A stretch of 64,000 nt of DNA, from positions 1-64,000 of the forward strand of contig NZ_JAGFBU010000004.1 in NCBI RefSeq assembly GCF_017948675.1, written 5' to 3'. The notes beneath the pieces were generated by a model. That model did not search any database. It was given only the letters and a program-made list of their open reading frames with translations, and had not been told where the DNA came from. This stretch comes from Flavobacterium flabelliforme. GTDB taxonomy: Bacteria > Bacteroidota > Bacteroidia > Flavobacteriales > Flavobacteriaceae. A program made the position numbers and the translations under genes. Below are positions 18,401 to 27,313 of the stretch, piece after piece. How positions within the stretch are numbered: the first letter of the stretch is position 1; every line of letters begins with the position of its first letter.

Positions 18401-18440
18401 TTTAGAAAAAGTTTTATGCAAATGGCTAAAAAAATCCTGA
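12426..18440 (+). CDS. Giant soluble hybrid histidine kinase: ~11 PAS, GAF, HisKA, HATPase, REC
   Basis: A 2004-residue sensor kinase with no signal peptide or membrane segment, so it is cytoplasmic. I count about eleven PAS units, each with the D-G-x-I/N-x-A...G-Y/F-S-x-E-E-L pattern, at roughly residues 40, 160, 300, 420, 545, 860, 985, 1105, 1240, 1365 and 1485. Several are followed by PAC tails ending DITE(R/K/Q)K. One GAF domain sits at about 690-840 between PAS 5 and 6. The phospho-accepting His1635 is in [11 protein letters not shown]. The ATPase N, G1 and G2 boxes ([24 protein letters not shown]) follow. A C-terminal receiver has Asp1934 in LMDIQMP and the conserved KP. No partner response regulator is adjacent. 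Signals are unknown. Confidence 0.93.
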   Translation: MNNDEPTYNDLLDLIRNKDLEINRLLKKEQSFLNFDFYQKGSQDLVCIAGFDGFIKETNLAFLKTLGYSLEELLSNPLQNFIHPDDRYKTNEELVLLSKFQSSIYFENRYIKKNGDIVTIEWTITLSPTQEFVYGIGKDISEIKKSQLHLLSNQKLLSDAQKIAKIGSWELDMQDQKMIWSQELYVLYEIETFSDQNLFEEFTSIYSEQNKKYFFNKIEQSLINKLPFEVEKKVTLSNGNKKWFRSIVTPLIDKEGFVIALRGNTQDITEKKSAQKALKSQEKALTDFKLKLFEQESNAKFKNYIANAPDGVFVIDNERNYLEVNEAAIQLTGYSKEELLKMKFGELSFSNDLDHSIAKFQLLKKTGMMKGEERIRRKNGEQIWCFLDVVKLSETLYLGFFKNITEKKNTEKKIEQNEKRFRALVEYNDGIIAILDKDLNTIFRSSSSERITGYSDGEFKIIKNSDYFHPDYLDYVKKNIEKSLENPGIPIPILVQIKHKNGHYIWLQGVLNNRILDPNVGGIILNLKEVTEAKIAHDTIVSEKEKFDKIAATSPGLIYSMRQTVDGALHYSYASNAIQDIYGFSFEEIKNDANKIFKLIHPLDYEKVVSSIKETKLKLVPLKCEYRYFHPQKGLVWHDVNSLPVVEPEGTVICHGIVTDITQRISTKQKIIKANRLYSFISQMNQMIVRTVDQETLFREACKIAVALGKFKMVWIGLLDETNHQIVPVRMEGIDNDYFSKIKTISIEDGPLGRGPAGRSIRENQYIVCNDIENDPMMLPWKEHALLCGYNSLMSVPIKKFGKTIGAFSFYADEKNFFDAEQIQLLVGATSDVAFALEIFEKELLRKKAEEEVLESEKRYHTLTVVSQVGIFRTDLAGATTYVNPYWCQVSGLSYEEAIGKDWFKAVHIEDRASLIEGWKNASSNQELSLSEFRFVRPDGSIAWVIGKAMPERNLKNKIIGYIGTVTDITERKLAEEAILEEKQLSEMIINNLPGIFYLYDEKGIISRWNKNFETVSGYNTEEIAKMKPVDFYDIDFKDKIQSRIKSLFEKNSPGIEIELFTKDKSKIPFYINSHCLEYKGKKRILGMGLDLSDIKKAEQKIKIANERYEMISAATNDAVFEVDLITGESWNNKRFVELLGFGSTNRTGVNNSVIWRSRVHPDDRERVTKKMDDSYASDVSLWSDEFRFQKADGTYGIFYDRGIISRDEEGRAIRLNGAMIEVTELKNIKEQLISSEDKYRSLVEQASDAIFINDISGDLLEVNDSACQMLGYTNQELCCKNIKELYTNKEIKARPILFEELLNGKRTLLERTMLRKDGTLIDVEITAKMIADGRIVAIVRNITERKKINDDFKKMNKKMEAILGAIPDLLFEVDLNGEIYNYHSRRNDLLAMPAQFFLGKKFTDILPLDAANICLSAINEAYEKGFSAGKQYTLQLKSGLHWFELSVAPMKENFNDETHFICLCRDITTAKESDSALFKSEERYRGLLNNLDAGIVVHAADTSVVVANKKAAELLGLRDDQIIGISAFDSTWKFLNEDKTVMELDNFPVSQIIRNKEPLKNFTLGVTRSNTQDLIWLLVNGYPDVDHYGNIIEIVVSFLDITEQKVLEMELLNAKELAESANKAKSDFLANMSHEIRTPLNGIIGFTHLLVKSDLKKNQAEYMNTVNESAISLMEIVNDVLDFSKIESGKLELNIEKVNLNKLATQIINLFKFQANQKRVALILSIDKTIPNYILADSIRLKQILVNLLSNAIKFTSFGEIHLDINEIPSDEKKYTTIKFSVKDTGVGIKMANNEKIFQSFVQEDNSTNRKFGGTGLGLAISNQLAGLMDSKLQLISKYGDGSDFFFIVKFKKVKNKDTSQLMPKLVPIISDEPTTILDGIKVLIVEDNKINMLLAKTLVKRIISNCTIFEAYDGNEAVEIYKKEKPDVILMDIQMPNKNGYEATQEIRELKDSENIPIIAITAGILVGDKEKCLVAGMNDYLPKPIIKLDLEKVLCKWLKKS

Positions 18441-18547
18441 TTTCTCCTATAAAACAATTGAATTAATCTAGAAAATAATTATTCAAAATGAATATCTTTT
18501 AGTACCCAATTCCAACGAAAATTTTTAATGATTTTATCAAAAGAAAA

Positions 18548-18573
18548 AGCCTGTACTATAATACAGGCTTTAC
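18548..18573. terminator. Bidirectional terminator between kinase and PLP lyase
   Basis: AAAGCCTGTA / TACAGGCTTT around CTATAA, with A and T tracts on either side. It serves two convergent genes. Confidence 0.85.
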
Positions 18574-18594
18574 TTTTATACAAGAATTTCAAGT

Positions 18595-19803
18595 TTATGA
18601 AGCTAGAATGTTTAATTCAACCATACAAGCTTTCATCATCTGATACGTTCTTTCGATATCATTATCTAAACCTATAGAAAAACGAATTAAACCATCTGTC
18701 AATCCCATTTCTATTTGTTCTTCCATTGGAATTTCGCTCGATGTTGAGGTTCCTGGAGCACTAAATAGTGTTTTATAAAATCCTAAACTCACAGCTAAAT
18801 AGCCCAAGTTTTTAGACTGCATTAATTCCATTAACGCATTGGCTTTTGCCAAAGTGCCTACATCTAGTGTCATCATTCCTCCAAAACCATATTCTGGATT
18901 AATCATCGTCTTGTAGATTTTATGACTCGGATGACTTTCTAAACCTGGATAAACAGTTATTAATCCGTCTTTTTCAAAACGTTCTGCAAGATACATGGCA
19001 TTATGGCTGTGTTGTTTCATACGAATGTGTAGCGTACGCAAATTTTTCATTACACTCGCCGAACGCATACTATCCATTGTTGGCCCAAGCAACATACTAG
19101 CACCACTATTTACATTTTTTAAACTATTAATAAATTCAGTAGAGGCACACGTTACTCCGCCTACCGTATCACTACTTCCGTTAATGTATTTTGTTAAGCT
19201 ATGAATCACAATATCAGCGCCTAATTTTGCTGGAGAAACGGATAGTGGTGAAAAAGTATTATCAACTACAAGCGTTAAATTATGACGTTTTGCAATTTTA
19301 GATAAACCTTCAATATCTGCTACTTCAAGCAAGGGATTACTCACAGTTTCACAATACAAAACTTTAGTATTTGAAGTGATCGCATTCTCTACAACGTCAA
19401 GTTTTGTAATATCTACAAATGCCGTTGTAATGCCTAATCTTGGAGCAAAATTTTTCAAAAACGCATACGTTCCTCCATAAATAGTCCTGCTTGAAACAAT
19501 ATGATCACCCGTTCCGCATAATTGTAATAGAGTAGGAGTAATAGCTCCCATTCCTGATGCCGATACATTAGCCGATTGAGTTCCTTCCATCGCTGCCAAA
19601 GCTTTGTCTAAATACAAATTACTAGGCGAAGAATGGCGAGAATATAAGTAGCATCCTTCCATATTTCCTTCAAAGGTGTCGAACATGGTTTTCGCCGAAA
19701 GGAAAGTGTATGTAGAGGAATCAGAAATCGATGGATTTACACCACCAAATTCTCCAAAGTATTGTAAATCTTGAATGTTGTCTGCGGGGTTAAAGTTTTT
19801 CAT
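18595..19803 (-). CDS. Cys/Met metabolism PLP enzyme (methionine gamma-lyase-like)
   Basis: A 402-residue fold-type I PLP enzyme of the trans-sulfuration family: YSRHSSPSNLYLDKALAAMEG, the SASGMGAI cofactor loop, VVDNTFSPL, and the PLP lysine Lys205 in HSLTKYING. Such enzymes cleave or form C-S bonds of methionine, homocysteine or cystathionine. Where methionine gamma-lyases carry a catalytic cysteine (YGCT), this one has IYGGT. Assignment to methionine gamma-lyase is therefore uncertain, and cystathionine- or homocysteine-lyase activity is possible. A divergent Lrp/AsnC gene begins 263 bp away. That is a typical arrangement for an amino-acid catabolic gene controlled by its substrate. The gap holds a palindromic repeat. 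Confidence 0.85.
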   Translation of the reverse strand: MKNFNPADNIQDLQYFGEFGGVNPSISDSSTYTFLSAKTMFDTFEGNMEGCYLYSRHSSPSNLYLDKALAAMEGTQSANVSASGMGAITPTLLQLCGTGDHIVSSRTIYGGTYAFLKNFAPRLGITTAFVDITKLDVVENAITSNTKVLYCETVSNPLLEVADIEGLSKIAKRHNLTLVVDNTFSPLSVSPAKLGADIVIHSLTKYINGSSDTVGGVTCASTEFINSLKNVNSGASMLLGPTMDSMRSASVMKNLRTLHIRMKQHSHNAMYLAERFEKDGLITVYPGLESHPSHKIYKTMINPEYGFGGMMTLDVGTLAKANALMELMQSKNLGYLAVSLGFYKTLFSAPGTSTSSEIPMEEQIEMGLTDGLIRFSIGLDNDIERTYQMMKACMVELNILAS

Positions 19804-19815
19804 ATCTATTTTTTT

Positions 19816-19892
19816 AGGAGCTATTTCCTGCTATTCGCTATATCTTTTAGTCGCTATCGCTCCTAAAAGGATGCCGCTTCTATCAGGGCTAG
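19816..19892 (+). repeat. Dispersed palindromic repeat, copy R2
   Basis: Conserved left arm GGAGCTATTTCCTGCTATTC and right arm AAAGGATGCCGCTTCTATCA then GGGCTAGG. The private centre, CTTTTAG...CTAAAAG, is self-complementary. Related to R1, R3, R4, R5 and R6. Confidence 0.7.
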
Positions 19893-20066
19893 GTTTTTAG
19901 TTGTTAATAAGTGAATTCAAAATAACATGATTTCAGTTTATTAATCAATGCTATAGTTTTATATTAGATTTTAAAACTATCAAATGATGTAATTGTAAAT
20001 TAATTATCTAAATTAGCTTTCAAAATAAGATTATTATAGATTTTATTTCAATTCAAATTCTAAAAA

Positions 20067-20525
20067 ATGACATTAGACGCAACCGATAAAAAATTACTCT
20101 TCCTATTGCAATCAGATTGTAAGAAAACAACCAAAGAGCTTTCTCTTAAATTAAATCTCTCCGTAACTGCAGTTTATGAACGCATCAAAAAACTAGAAAG
20201 AGAAGGGATTATCGACAAATATGTGGTGCTTGTTAATCGTTCTAAAGTCGAAAAAGGGTTTGTTGTTTTTTGCCATCTAAAACTAATACAGCATACAAAA
20301 GAATTTATTTCAAAGTTTGAAAGTGAAGTAATACAACTCAAGGAAGTTTTAGAGTGCCATCATGTAAGTGGTGATTATGATTATATTCTGAAAATTGTTG
20401 TCAAAGATATGGAGGCGTATCGAGAATTCTTAGTCACAAAACTCACTACTTTAGAGCACATAGGAAGTACACACAGTACCTTTATGATTAATGAAGTTAA
20501 AAACACGACAATAGTTGCTCTTTAA
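20067..20525 (+). CDS. Lrp/AsnC family transcriptional regulator
   Basis: 152 residues: an N-terminal helix-turn-helix (LDATDKKLLFLLQSDCKKTTKELSLKLNLSVTAVYERIKKLEREGII), then the ligand-binding RAM domain (FVVFCHLKLIQHT...VLECHHVSGDYDYILKIVVKDMEAY...). The family assembles into octamers and usually binds an amino acid. It is divergent from the Cys/Met PLP lyase gene at 18595-19803, so methionine or a related amino acid is the likely effector and that gene the likely target. This is inferred from context. The ATG chosen gives the conserved LDxxDxKLL start. Confidence 0.92.
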   Translation: MTLDATDKKLLFLLQSDCKKTTKELSLKLNLSVTAVYERIKKLEREGIIDKYVVLVNRSKVEKGFVVFCHLKLIQHTKEFISKFESEVIQLKEVLECHHVSGDYDYILKIVVKDMEAYREFLVTKLTTLEHIGSTHSTFMINEVKNTTIVAL

Positions 20526-20753
20526 AGCATATTAAAGAATAGCCGGTTTTTTTTTACCGCTTAATATTTTTTTTGATTTTAGTACATTTTGGAATTCTTA
20601 TTAACGATAATTCAATTTGTATTGTATTGTGTTATAACCATTTGTTAATGAATGCATTTTCTTAGCAAAAAACCTTGCTAATTAAACTTTAAACAAAACT
20701 TAATTCCTTAATTTTGTGCAACATTTTATAAAAACACACTAAAATAAATTACT

Positions 20754-22157
20754 ATGAGTTCATTTGACGTAGTCATTATAGGTTCAGGACCTGGAGGATA
20801 TGTATCAGCAATTCGTTGTGCACAACTGGGTTTTAAAACAGCAATTATCGAAAAATATTCTACTTTAGGTGGAACCTGTCTAAATGTAGGTTGTATTCCT
20901 TCTAAAGCTTTGCTTGCTTCTTCTCATCATTATAGTGAAATTTCACATTTTGCAGAGCACGGAATCGAAGTTTCGGGAGAAGTAAAAGTGAATTTAGAAA
21001 AAATGATTGCACGCAAACAAGCTGTTGTTGACCAAACTTCTGGTGGTGTGAAATTTTTGATGGACAAAAATAAAATTACAGTTCTTGAAGGTTTAGGTTC
21101 ATTTGTAGATGCTACGCATGTTGCGGTTGCTAAAGCGGATGGAACTTCTGAAACTATCGAGGCTAAAAATATAATTATTGCTACTGGTTCTAAACCATCT
21201 TCTTTACCATTTATCAAATTAGATAAAGAAAGAATCATCACTTCTACAGAAGCGTTAAAACTGAAAGAAGTTCCTAAACATCTAGTTATTATTGGTGGTG
21301 GAGTAATTGGTATCGAGTTAGGTCAAGTATATTTACGTTTAGGAGCGCAAGTTTCTGTAGTAGAATATTTGGATAGAATCATTCCTGGAATGGATGCTTC
21401 ATTGTCTAAAGAATTGACTAAAGTATTAAAAAAACAAGGAATGAAATTCTACGTTTCGCACAAAGTGAAATCAGTAGAAAGAAATGGAGAAGGAGTTGTT
21501 GTTCAAGCAGAAAATGCTAAAGGAGAAACAATTACTTTAGAAGGAGATTACTCTTTAGTTTCTGTAGGTCGTCGTCCTTACACAGAAGGTTTGAATGCAG
21601 ACAAAGCTGGAGTGAAAATTTCTGACAGAGGAATGGTTGAAGTAAACGATCATTTGCAAACTAATGTTCCTAATATCTATGCTATTGGTGATGTTGTTCG
21701 TGGAGCAATGTTGGCACACAAAGCGGAAGAAGAAGGAACTATGGTTGCTGAAATTTTAGCTGGTCAAAAACCACATATCGATTATAACTTAATTCCTGGT
21801 GTTGTTTACACTTGGCCAGAAGTGGCTGCAGTAGGACAAACAGAGGAGCAATTAAAAGCTGCTGGAGTAGATTATAAATCAGGAAGTTTCCCTTTCAAAG
21901 CTTTAGGTCGTGCGAGAGCAGGAGGAGATTTAGACGGATTCGTAAAAATTCTTGCTGATGCAAAAACAGATGAGGTTCTTGGCGTTCACATGATTGGTGC
22001 TCGTTGCGCTGATTTAATTGCTGAAGCAGTTACAGCAATGGAATTTAAAGCATCTGCTGAAGATATTTCTAGAATGTCACATGCACATCCTACCTTTGCG
22101 GAAGCTATTAAAGAAGCTGCATTAGCGGCTACAGATAATAGAGCATTGCACGTTTAG
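20754..22157 (+). CDS. lpdA: Dihydrolipoyl dehydrogenase (E3)
   Basis: This FAD enzyme reoxidises dihydrolipoamide of the pyruvate, 2-oxoglutarate and branched-chain dehydrogenase complexes and of the glycine cleavage system, passing electrons to NAD+. At 467 residues it is standard length. Visible: the FAD GSGPGGYVSA loop, the redox disulfide Cys42/Cys47 in GGTCLNVGCIPSK, the NAD GGGVIGIELG loop, the second FAD motif IYAIGDVV, and the catalytic His-Glu in HAHPTFAEA. It stands alone, not beside E1/E2 genes. The aminomethyltransferase gcvT lies in the same window. A terminator follows at once and is duplicated 155 bp away. Confidence 0.96.
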   Translation: MSSFDVVIIGSGPGGYVSAIRCAQLGFKTAIIEKYSTLGGTCLNVGCIPSKALLASSHHYSEISHFAEHGIEVSGEVKVNLEKMIARKQAVVDQTSGGVKFLMDKNKITVLEGLGSFVDATHVAVAKADGTSETIEAKNIIIATGSKPSSLPFIKLDKERIITSTEALKLKEVPKHLVIIGGGVIGIELGQVYLRLGAQVSVVEYLDRIIPGMDASLSKELTKVLKKQGMKFYVSHKVKSVERNGEGVVVQAENAKGETITLEGDYSLVSVGRRPYTEGLNADKAGVKISDRGMVEVNDHLQTNVPNIYAIGDVVRGAMLAHKAEEEGTMVAEILAGQKPHIDYNLIPGVVYTWPEVAAVGQTEEQLKAAGVDYKSGSFPFKALGRARAGGDLDGFVKILADAKTDEVLGVHMIGARCADLIAEAVTAMEFKASAEDISRMSHAHPTFAEAIKEAALAATDNRALHV

Positions 22158-22167
22158 AAAATTATTT

Positions 22168-22221
22168 ATAAAATAGTAAATCCCAAATTCCAGAGTTTAA
22201 GATGGAATTTGGGATTTTTTT
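22168..22221 (+). terminator. lpdA terminator, first copy of a 54-bp duplication
   Basis: AAATCCCAAATTCC pairs with GGAATTTGGGATTT across AGAGTTTAAGAT, followed by a T run. The whole 54-bp unit recurs identically at 22323-22376. Confidence 0.88.
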
Positions 22222-22322
22222 ATTGTATTACTTAGCTTTCAGATAAATAATTAAAAACAGCTTTTACACAAATAAGTATCAAGTTTACAGTTCAAATTAT
22301 TTGTAATTTTTTTTTGTTTTCA

Positions 22323-22376
22323 ATAAAATAGTAAATCCCAAATTCCAGAGTTTAAGATGGAATTTGGGATTTTTTT
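22323..22376 (-). terminator. fumC terminator, second copy of the 54-bp duplication
   Basis: Identical to 22168-22221 and in the same orientation, placed 21 bp past the fumC stop. The hairpin is symmetric, so it can end leftward fumC transcripts. About 100 bp of unrelated AT-rich sequence separates the copies. Confidence 0.85.
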
Positions 22377-22397
22377 TATTTTAGATTTTAGTGAGGT

Positions 22398-23795
22398 TTA
22401 TTTCAAACTTCCTACCATGTCTTCAGGTTTTACCCAAGCATCAAAATCTTCTGCGGTTACATATCCTAAACGAACGGCTTCGTCTTTTAAAGTGGTACCG
22501 TTTTTATGTGCTGTTTGCGCAATTTCAGCCGATTTGTAATAACCAATTTTAGTATTTAAAGCTGTAACTAACATTAATGAGTTGTCAACTAATTCTTTGA
22601 TGCGTTTGTAATTTGGTTCGATACCTTGAGCACAATGTTCATCAAAAGAAAGACAAGCGTCACCTAATAAACGAGCCGATTGCAAAAAGTTAGCTGCCAT
22701 TAAGGGTTTGAAAACATTTAATTCATATTGCCCTTGCATTCCACCAACAGTAATAGCAACGTCATTCCCCATCACTTGAGCGCAAACCATAGTTAACGCT
22801 TCACATTGTGTTGGATTTACTTTTCCTGGCATGATCGATGATCCCGGTTCGTTTTCTGGAATAATGATTTCTCCAATTCCTGAACGTGGTCCAGAAGCTA
22901 ACATACGAACGTCATTAGCAATCTTATTTAAAGAAACTGCTAATTGTTTTAAAGCTCCGTGAGATTCTACAATAGCGTCATGTGCTGCTAATGCTTCAAA
23001 TTTATTTTCAGCAGTAACAAACGGATGTCCTGTAAATTCTGCAATATATTGAGCAACTTTTACGTCATATCCTTCTGGTGTATTTAATCCAGTTCCTACT
23101 GCAGTTCCTCCTAAAGCTACTTCTGATAAGTGAGCCAATGTATTTTTAACTGCTTTTAAACCGTAGTTTAATTGCGCTACATATCCTGAAATTTCTTGTC
23201 CTAATGTTAGTGGAGTAGCATCCATTAAATGCGTACGTCCAATTTTAACCACATTTTTGAATTCAATTGCTTTAGCGTGCAATGTATCTCTTAGTTTTTC
23301 AACTCCTGGAATGGTAACTTCTACCACTGCTTTGTAAGCTGCGATGTGCATTCCTGTTGGAAAAGTATCATTAGAAGATTGTGATTTGTTTACATCGTCA
23401 TTCGCTTTGATGAATTGTTCTCCTTCACCAATATTAAAACCTTTAAGTACTTGTGCACGATTTGCAACAACTTCATTTACGTTCATGTTACTTTGCGTAC
23501 CAGAACCCGTTTGCCAAATTACCAATGGAAATTCATCATCAAGTTTTCCAGCTAATATTTCATCACAAACAGCAGCTATTGCATCTCTTTTTTCTGTAGG
23601 CAAAACTCCTAAATCACAATTAGCGTAAGCAGCCGCTTTTTTTAGATAAGCAAAACCTTCAATAATTTCTTTAGGCATAGATGCCGATGGACCTATTTTA
23701 AAGTTATTACGAGAACGTTCAGTTTGTGCACCCCAATATTTTTCTGCAGGAACCTGCACTTCACCCATGGTGTCTTTTTCTATTCTAAATTTCAT
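22398..23795 (-). CDS. fumC: Fumarate hydratase class II
   Basis: This iron-free TCA-cycle enzyme hydrates fumarate to L-malate. It has 465 residues. The fumarase/aspartase superfamily signature [15 protein letters not shown], the substrate-binding [14 protein letters not shown] and [16 protein letters not shown] (catalytic His) are present. It is transcribed toward lpdA, also a central carbon enzyme. Upstream is dispersed repeat R3, which fills much of the 5' region. There is no sign of an oxygen-labile class I partner in the window. Confidence 0.97.
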   Translation of the reverse strand: MKFRIEKDTMGEVQVPAEKYWGAQTERSRNNFKIGPSASMPKEIIEGFAYLKKAAAYANCDLGVLPTEKRDAIAAVCDEILAGKLDDEFPLVIWQTGSGTQSNMNVNEVVANRAQVLKGFNIGEGEQFIKANDDVNKSQSSNDTFPTGMHIAAYKAVVEVTIPGVEKLRDTLHAKAIEFKNVVKIGRTHLMDATPLTLGQEISGYVAQLNYGLKAVKNTLAHLSEVALGGTAVGTGLNTPEGYDVKVAQYIAEFTGHPFVTAENKFEALAAHDAIVESHGALKQLAVSLNKIANDVRMLASGPRSGIGEIIIPENEPGSSIMPGKVNPTQCEALTMVCAQVMGNDVAITVGGMQGQYELNVFKPLMAANFLQSARLLGDACLSFDEHCAQGIEPNYKRIKELVDNSLMLVTALNTKIGYYKSAEIAQTAHKNGTTLKDEAVRLGYVTAEDFDAWVKPEDMVGSLK

Positions 23796-23833
23796 GTTGT
23801 TAGTATTTATAAATATGTAGTTTACTAGATTTT

Positions 23834-23911
23834 TAGCCCCGATGGAAACGGAAATCCTTTACTTTTTTTCTTAAAAAAGAAAAGATTGGAGAGCACAGCG
23901 GGAATAGCTCC
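23834..23911 (-). repeat. Dispersed palindromic repeat, copy R3
   Basis: On the minus strand it runs GGAGCTATTCCCGCTGTGCT ... AAAGGATTTCCGTTTCCATC then GGGGCTA. The A/T palindromic centre (TTTTCTTTTTTAAGAAAAAA) differs from the other copies. Inverted relative to R2, R4 and R6. Confidence 0.7.
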
Positions 23912-24040
23912 AAATTCTGAGTTCAAAAATACGGATAATTCCTTTTTTATAAAAATTCATTAGTAGTTTTTATACTTTTTTATTGGTATGAAAAGGAATT
24001 AGACTTACATTTGTGGCTACATTCAAAAATTCCGGAAAAC

Positions 24041-24214
24041 ATGTTTGAATTTTCACAGTATTTAGGCTTTTTACTTTTCTTAACCGTTCTTACTATAGGA
24101 TTCTGGTTAATGTTTTTTTTAGTTAGTTTCGTATCCTATTGGGTAGGTGGTGCAACTTGGGAAGCATACAAAGAGAAAAGAGATAAAAAGAAGCAAGAAC
24201 AACAATCAGTTTAA
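24041..24214 (+). CDS. Small single-pass membrane protein, unknown
   Basis: A 57-residue protein starting at MFEFSQYLGFLLFL; an in-frame ATG ten codons earlier (24011) is possible. It has one long hydrophobic stretch (about residues 8-38) with several aromatic residues. A short charged, Lys/Glu-rich tail (YKEKRDKKKQEQQ) probably stays in the cytoplasm. No known domain is recognised. It stands alone between fumC and the outer-membrane receptor gene, with a hairpin after the stop, so it is a separate transcription unit. The clean hydrophobic/charged organisation and its own terminator argue that it is translated. Confidence 0.65.
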   Translation: MFEFSQYLGFLLFLTVLTIGFWLMFFLVSFVSYWVGGATWEAYKEKRDKKKQEQQSV

Positions 24215-24232
24215 AACTCTTTGTTAAATAAA

Positions 24233-24264
24233 AAAAGGACTCATTTACATGGGCCCTTTTTTTT
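24233..24264 (+). terminator. Probable terminator after the small membrane protein
   Basis: AAAAAAGGaC ... GGcCCTTTTTT: an imperfect stem with a long U tract, just after the stop at 24214. Confidence 0.6.
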
Positions 24265-24287
24265 GTGCTTATTTGTTTTTATATTAT

Positions 24288-24316
24288 AAAAAAAGGACCC
24301 CATTTCTGGAGTCCTT
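24288..24316 (-). terminator. Terminator after the outer-membrane receptor gene
   Basis: AAGGACcCC / GGaGTCCTT around ATTTCT. The A run on the plus strand gives U on the leftward transcript. It lies 8 bp past the receptor stop. Confidence 0.75.
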
Positions 24317-24323
24317 ATTTATT

Positions 24324-26774
24324 TTATCCTTGAAAGTCACCTTCACTATCATTTTGATTTTGTTTAGGTCTTTCTCTTTCATTTTTAGGCTTGTTAAAGC
24401 GGTATGTAAATGATAAAGTAAACTGTCTTTGTCTGTATTGCATTTCGCTGTATGAATTTACAACACCTGCTAAATAATTTTCAGTAATTCTTTTTCTAGA
24501 ATTAAATACATCACTTACGTTAAATGCAAGAGTTCCTTTTTCCTTCAAGATGTCTTTGCTAAAGGCTAAGTTCGCTCCAAATACACCTAAACTTTTACCT
24601 TGAGCGCTTGTTTGTGGTGCGTTATAACTTGCATTTGTTTGCCAATCAATTTTGTAAGGCAAGGTTATTTTTGATGTTATTCTTGAAGACCAAGAAGTAG
24701 CAATATTTCCAAAGTCTTGAATCACTAAGTTACTGTTAAAATCAGTATAGGAGAAATCTCCTTGTGTTTCTGTTCTGTAGAAATTGAAATTCCCATTTAA
24801 TTTCCACCATTTATAAGGAGAATAATTCAAAGTAAATTCAAATCCTGTTCTGTATTCTGTTGCTATATTGATAGGTGAGCTAATTAATACTGGCGTTCCG
24901 TTAACGAAAGCACCTGATTCTCTTCGTGCAAATTGAAATGAATCCGAAGTTTTGTTAACATACAAAGAAGTATTAAAGGTCAATTTGTCCCATCTTTTGA
25001 TAAAACCTAAATCAATTGCATCAGAGAACGCAGGATTTAAATCAGGGTTTCCAACAAAAATGTTGATGTTACTAGATAAATTACTAAAGGGATTTAAAAA
25101 ACGCCCTCTAGGTCTTTGTATTCTGCGACTATAGCTTACAGAAGCACTACTTTTGTCTGATATTTCATAAGTGAAAAAGGCACTTGGAAAAAAGTTGTTG
25201 TACTTTTTAGTATTATAATTATTGGTGCCTAATAAATTGATTTCAATATTTGAATCTTCAAAACGAAGTCCAAAAAGAGCAGAAAATTTATCAATTTTTA
25301 ACCCATATTGTGTATAAAGAGCATTTACTTTCTCTTTATATTCTAGTGAATTAGTAAAGTTGTTGTTAATTACGCCATCATTTTCTACTTCGTAATCAGT
25401 AAGTAATTTTGAAAAATCACCACGATATCCTGCTTCAAATTGACTTCCTTTTCCAAAAGGTAAAACATAATCCATTTGAATTAAATTTCTACCTTGTGTC
25501 TGATTATTTATTGTATTGTCAAATTTAACAATATTTGTGTTGGTTGCTTTGTCAGTAATTATAGCATCGTTCAGATCATCACTTGTAGAAAACGAACCGT
25601 CAATTGTTAATTTATGGCCGTCTCTTTTGAATTTTTTAATAAAATTTGTTGTAAATTCTACGCTTTCACTATCGCTAATTTCTCCATTGATTCTATTGCG
25701 AGTGTAATCATAATTAAAACCGGAGTCGTAATAATTTTGAAGAACATCATCAACATTATCCCCTTTACTTTTTCTATAATTTATAGCGTTTGTCCATGAA
25801 GTTGATTTATTTAAATATAATTCGATACCAAAATTACCATTATACCCTTTGTTATTTCTTTTATTGTCTCTGTTCTCGTAGATATAATTACGGGTAGTAT
25901 TGTCTGGATTTAAATATTCTGAATTAGTGAATGAGTTTCCCGGACTGTTGCGATTGTTATATCCTTGAGTGGTAAAAAGGTTGAAATTTTTTGATTTATA
26001 ATTTATATTTCCGCTCAAACCATAAGTTTCTGGATATCCAGTAGAAGCTATAAATGTTCCGTTTAAACCTTGGTTTTTTCCTTTTTTCAAGATGATATTT
26101 AATAAACCTCCACCACCTTCAGCATCATATCTTGCAGAAGGATTTGTTATTACTTCTACTTTTTCGATAGCATCTGCTGGAATCAAACGCAATGCTTCGG
26201 CTATATTAATCGCATTTGATGGTTTCCCGTCAATAAGTACTCTAACATTATCATTGCCACGAAGACTTACATTTCCTTCTACATCGACAGAAACAGATGG
26301 AATATTGTCTAAAACATCACTTACTGTTCCACCTTTTACCATAAGGTCACTTCCTACATTGTAAACTTTCTTGTCTAATTTAATTTCAACAGTTGTTTTT
26401 TCGGTACGAATAACAACCTCGTTTAATTGGTTTACATCTTCTTCTAAACTAATTAAACCTAGACTGCTAGTTGTATTTAAAGCCTTTTGTTTAATTTCTT
26501 TAATCTTGAAAGATATGAACTCAATTTTTATATCATAAATACCTGGTTTAATTTCGATATCAAATTCTCCTTTGGGATTGGTAATACCACCAGCAATTGC
26601 TTTGGGATTGTTTGCAGCAAAAAAAGTTATGGTTGCGTATTCAAGCGGTTGATTACTTGTTTTTTCAACTACTTTACCTGAAATTTTTATTTTTGCAACT
26701 GGAGATTCCTGAGCAAAACTGAAAATGGTTGTTAGAAAGAGAACAAGAATTAAAACAGATTTTATTTTTTTCAT
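24324..26774 (-). CDS. Outer-membrane beta-barrel receptor with carboxypeptidase-like domain
   Basis: An 816-residue exported protein, starting MKKIKSVLILVLFLTTIFSFAQ; an ATG four codons upstream is possible. After the signal peptide come a carboxypeptidase-regulatory-like domain (ISGKVVEKTSNQPLEYATITF, about 28-110) and a plug domain with VSDVLDNIPSVSVDVEGNVSLRGNDNVRVLIDGKPS and ITNPSARYDAEGGGGLLNIILKKG. A long Asn/Tyr-rich barrel ending in aromatic FTLSFTYRFNKPK follows. A short polar tail (NERERPKQNQNDSEG) comes after the last strand. This is the 'outer membrane beta-barrel family' branch of TonB-dependent receptors. No TonB box is obvious, no SusD-like gene is adjacent and no substrate can be named. 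Confidence 0.9.
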   Translation of the reverse strand: MKKIKSVLILVLFLTTIFSFAQESPVAKIKISGKVVEKTSNQPLEYATITFFAANNPKAIAGGITNPKGEFDIEIKPGIYDIKIEFISFKIKEIKQKALNTTSSLGLISLEEDVNQLNEVVIRTEKTTVEIKLDKKVYNVGSDLMVKGGTVSDVLDNIPSVSVDVEGNVSLRGNDNVRVLIDGKPSNAINIAEALRLIPADAIEKVEVITNPSARYDAEGGGGLLNIILKKGKNQGLNGTFIASTGYPETYGLSGNINYKSKNFNLFTTQGYNNRNSPGNSFTNSEYLNPDNTTRNYIYENRDNKRNNKGYNGNFGIELYLNKSTSWTNAINYRKSKGDNVDDVLQNYYDSGFNYDYTRNRINGEISDSESVEFTTNFIKKFKRDGHKLTIDGSFSTSDDLNDAIITDKATNTNIVKFDNTINNQTQGRNLIQMDYVLPFGKGSQFEAGYRGDFSKLLTDYEVENDGVINNNFTNSLEYKEKVNALYTQYGLKIDKFSALFGLRFEDSNIEINLLGTNNYNTKKYNNFFPSAFFTYEISDKSSASVSYSRRIQRPRGRFLNPFSNLSSNINIFVGNPDLNPAFSDAIDLGFIKRWDKLTFNTSLYVNKTSDSFQFARRESGAFVNGTPVLISSPINIATEYRTGFEFTLNYSPYKWWKLNGNFNFYRTETQGDFSYTDFNSNLVIQDFGNIATSWSSRITSKITLPYKIDWQTNASYNAPQTSAQGKSLGVFGANLAFSKDILKEKGTLAFNVSDVFNSRKRITENYLAGVVNSYSEMQYRQRQFTLSFTYRFNKPKNERERPKQNQNDSEGDFQG

Positions 26775-26873
26775 TTTTAAAAACATTGGTTATATACTAT
26801 TAGACTATAAAAATTGATTTTGGTTTAAAACCAGAATTCATAAATATATGTTAATTAAAGTGTGCTCAGAATA

Positions 26874-27215
26874 TTAAATAAAACCTTCTAGTTTTTCTAA
26901 ATCTCTTGCTATTATTGCTTTATTATCTTTGATTACAATAGGTCTTTCAATCAAAATAGGGTGAGTTATCATGGCTGTAATTATTTCTTGATCACTCATT
27001 TTGTGGTCTTTAAATTGATCTATCCATATTTGTTCTTTTTTTCGAACTAAATCAATTGGATTAATATTTAGTTTTTCGATGATACTTGATAATTCGTCAA
27101 AGGATGGAGGGTTTATTAAGTAATTAATGATTTCAAAATCTTTTTTTGAATGTTGCAATTCTAGTAAACAATTTCTAGATTTTCCACAACGTGAATTATG
27201 GTATATTTGTATCAT
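26874..27215 (-). CDS. arsC: ArsC-family reductase (Spx/arsenate reductase fold)
   Basis: A 113-residue thioredoxin-fold protein; the start at 27215 gives the canonical MIQIYHNSRCGKSRNC. The redox cysteine is Cys10 in HNSRCGKSR. Three arginines that bind oxyanion in glutaredoxin-linked arsenate reductases are at the expected places (LVRKKE, IERPIV, ARDLE), although the usual GRPPE end is ARDLE here. The family reduces arsenate with glutathione/glutaredoxin, yet many housekeeping members have other roles. No ars operon (arsB, acr3, arsR) surrounds it. Arsenate reduction is therefore plausible, not established. It is divergent from the CPBP protease gene. Confidence 0.8.
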   Translation of the reverse strand: MIQIYHNSRCGKSRNCLLELQHSKKDFEIINYLINPPSFDELSSIIEKLNINPIDLVRKKEQIWIDQFKDHKMSDQEIITAMITHPILIERPIVIKDNKAIIARDLEKLEGFI

Positions 27216-27313
27216 ATTTATTATAATTAGTTTGTAAAAGTTGTCAATTTTATTTTTATCTCGCAAAAATAAGATTTGTTTAGCTGATTACACATTAAAT
27301 TAAACAAAAATTT

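Noticed and set aside
26874..27215. Arsenic resistance island around the ArsC-like gene
   Set aside because: No arsR, arsB/acr3 or arsM gene is near; the protein stands alone.
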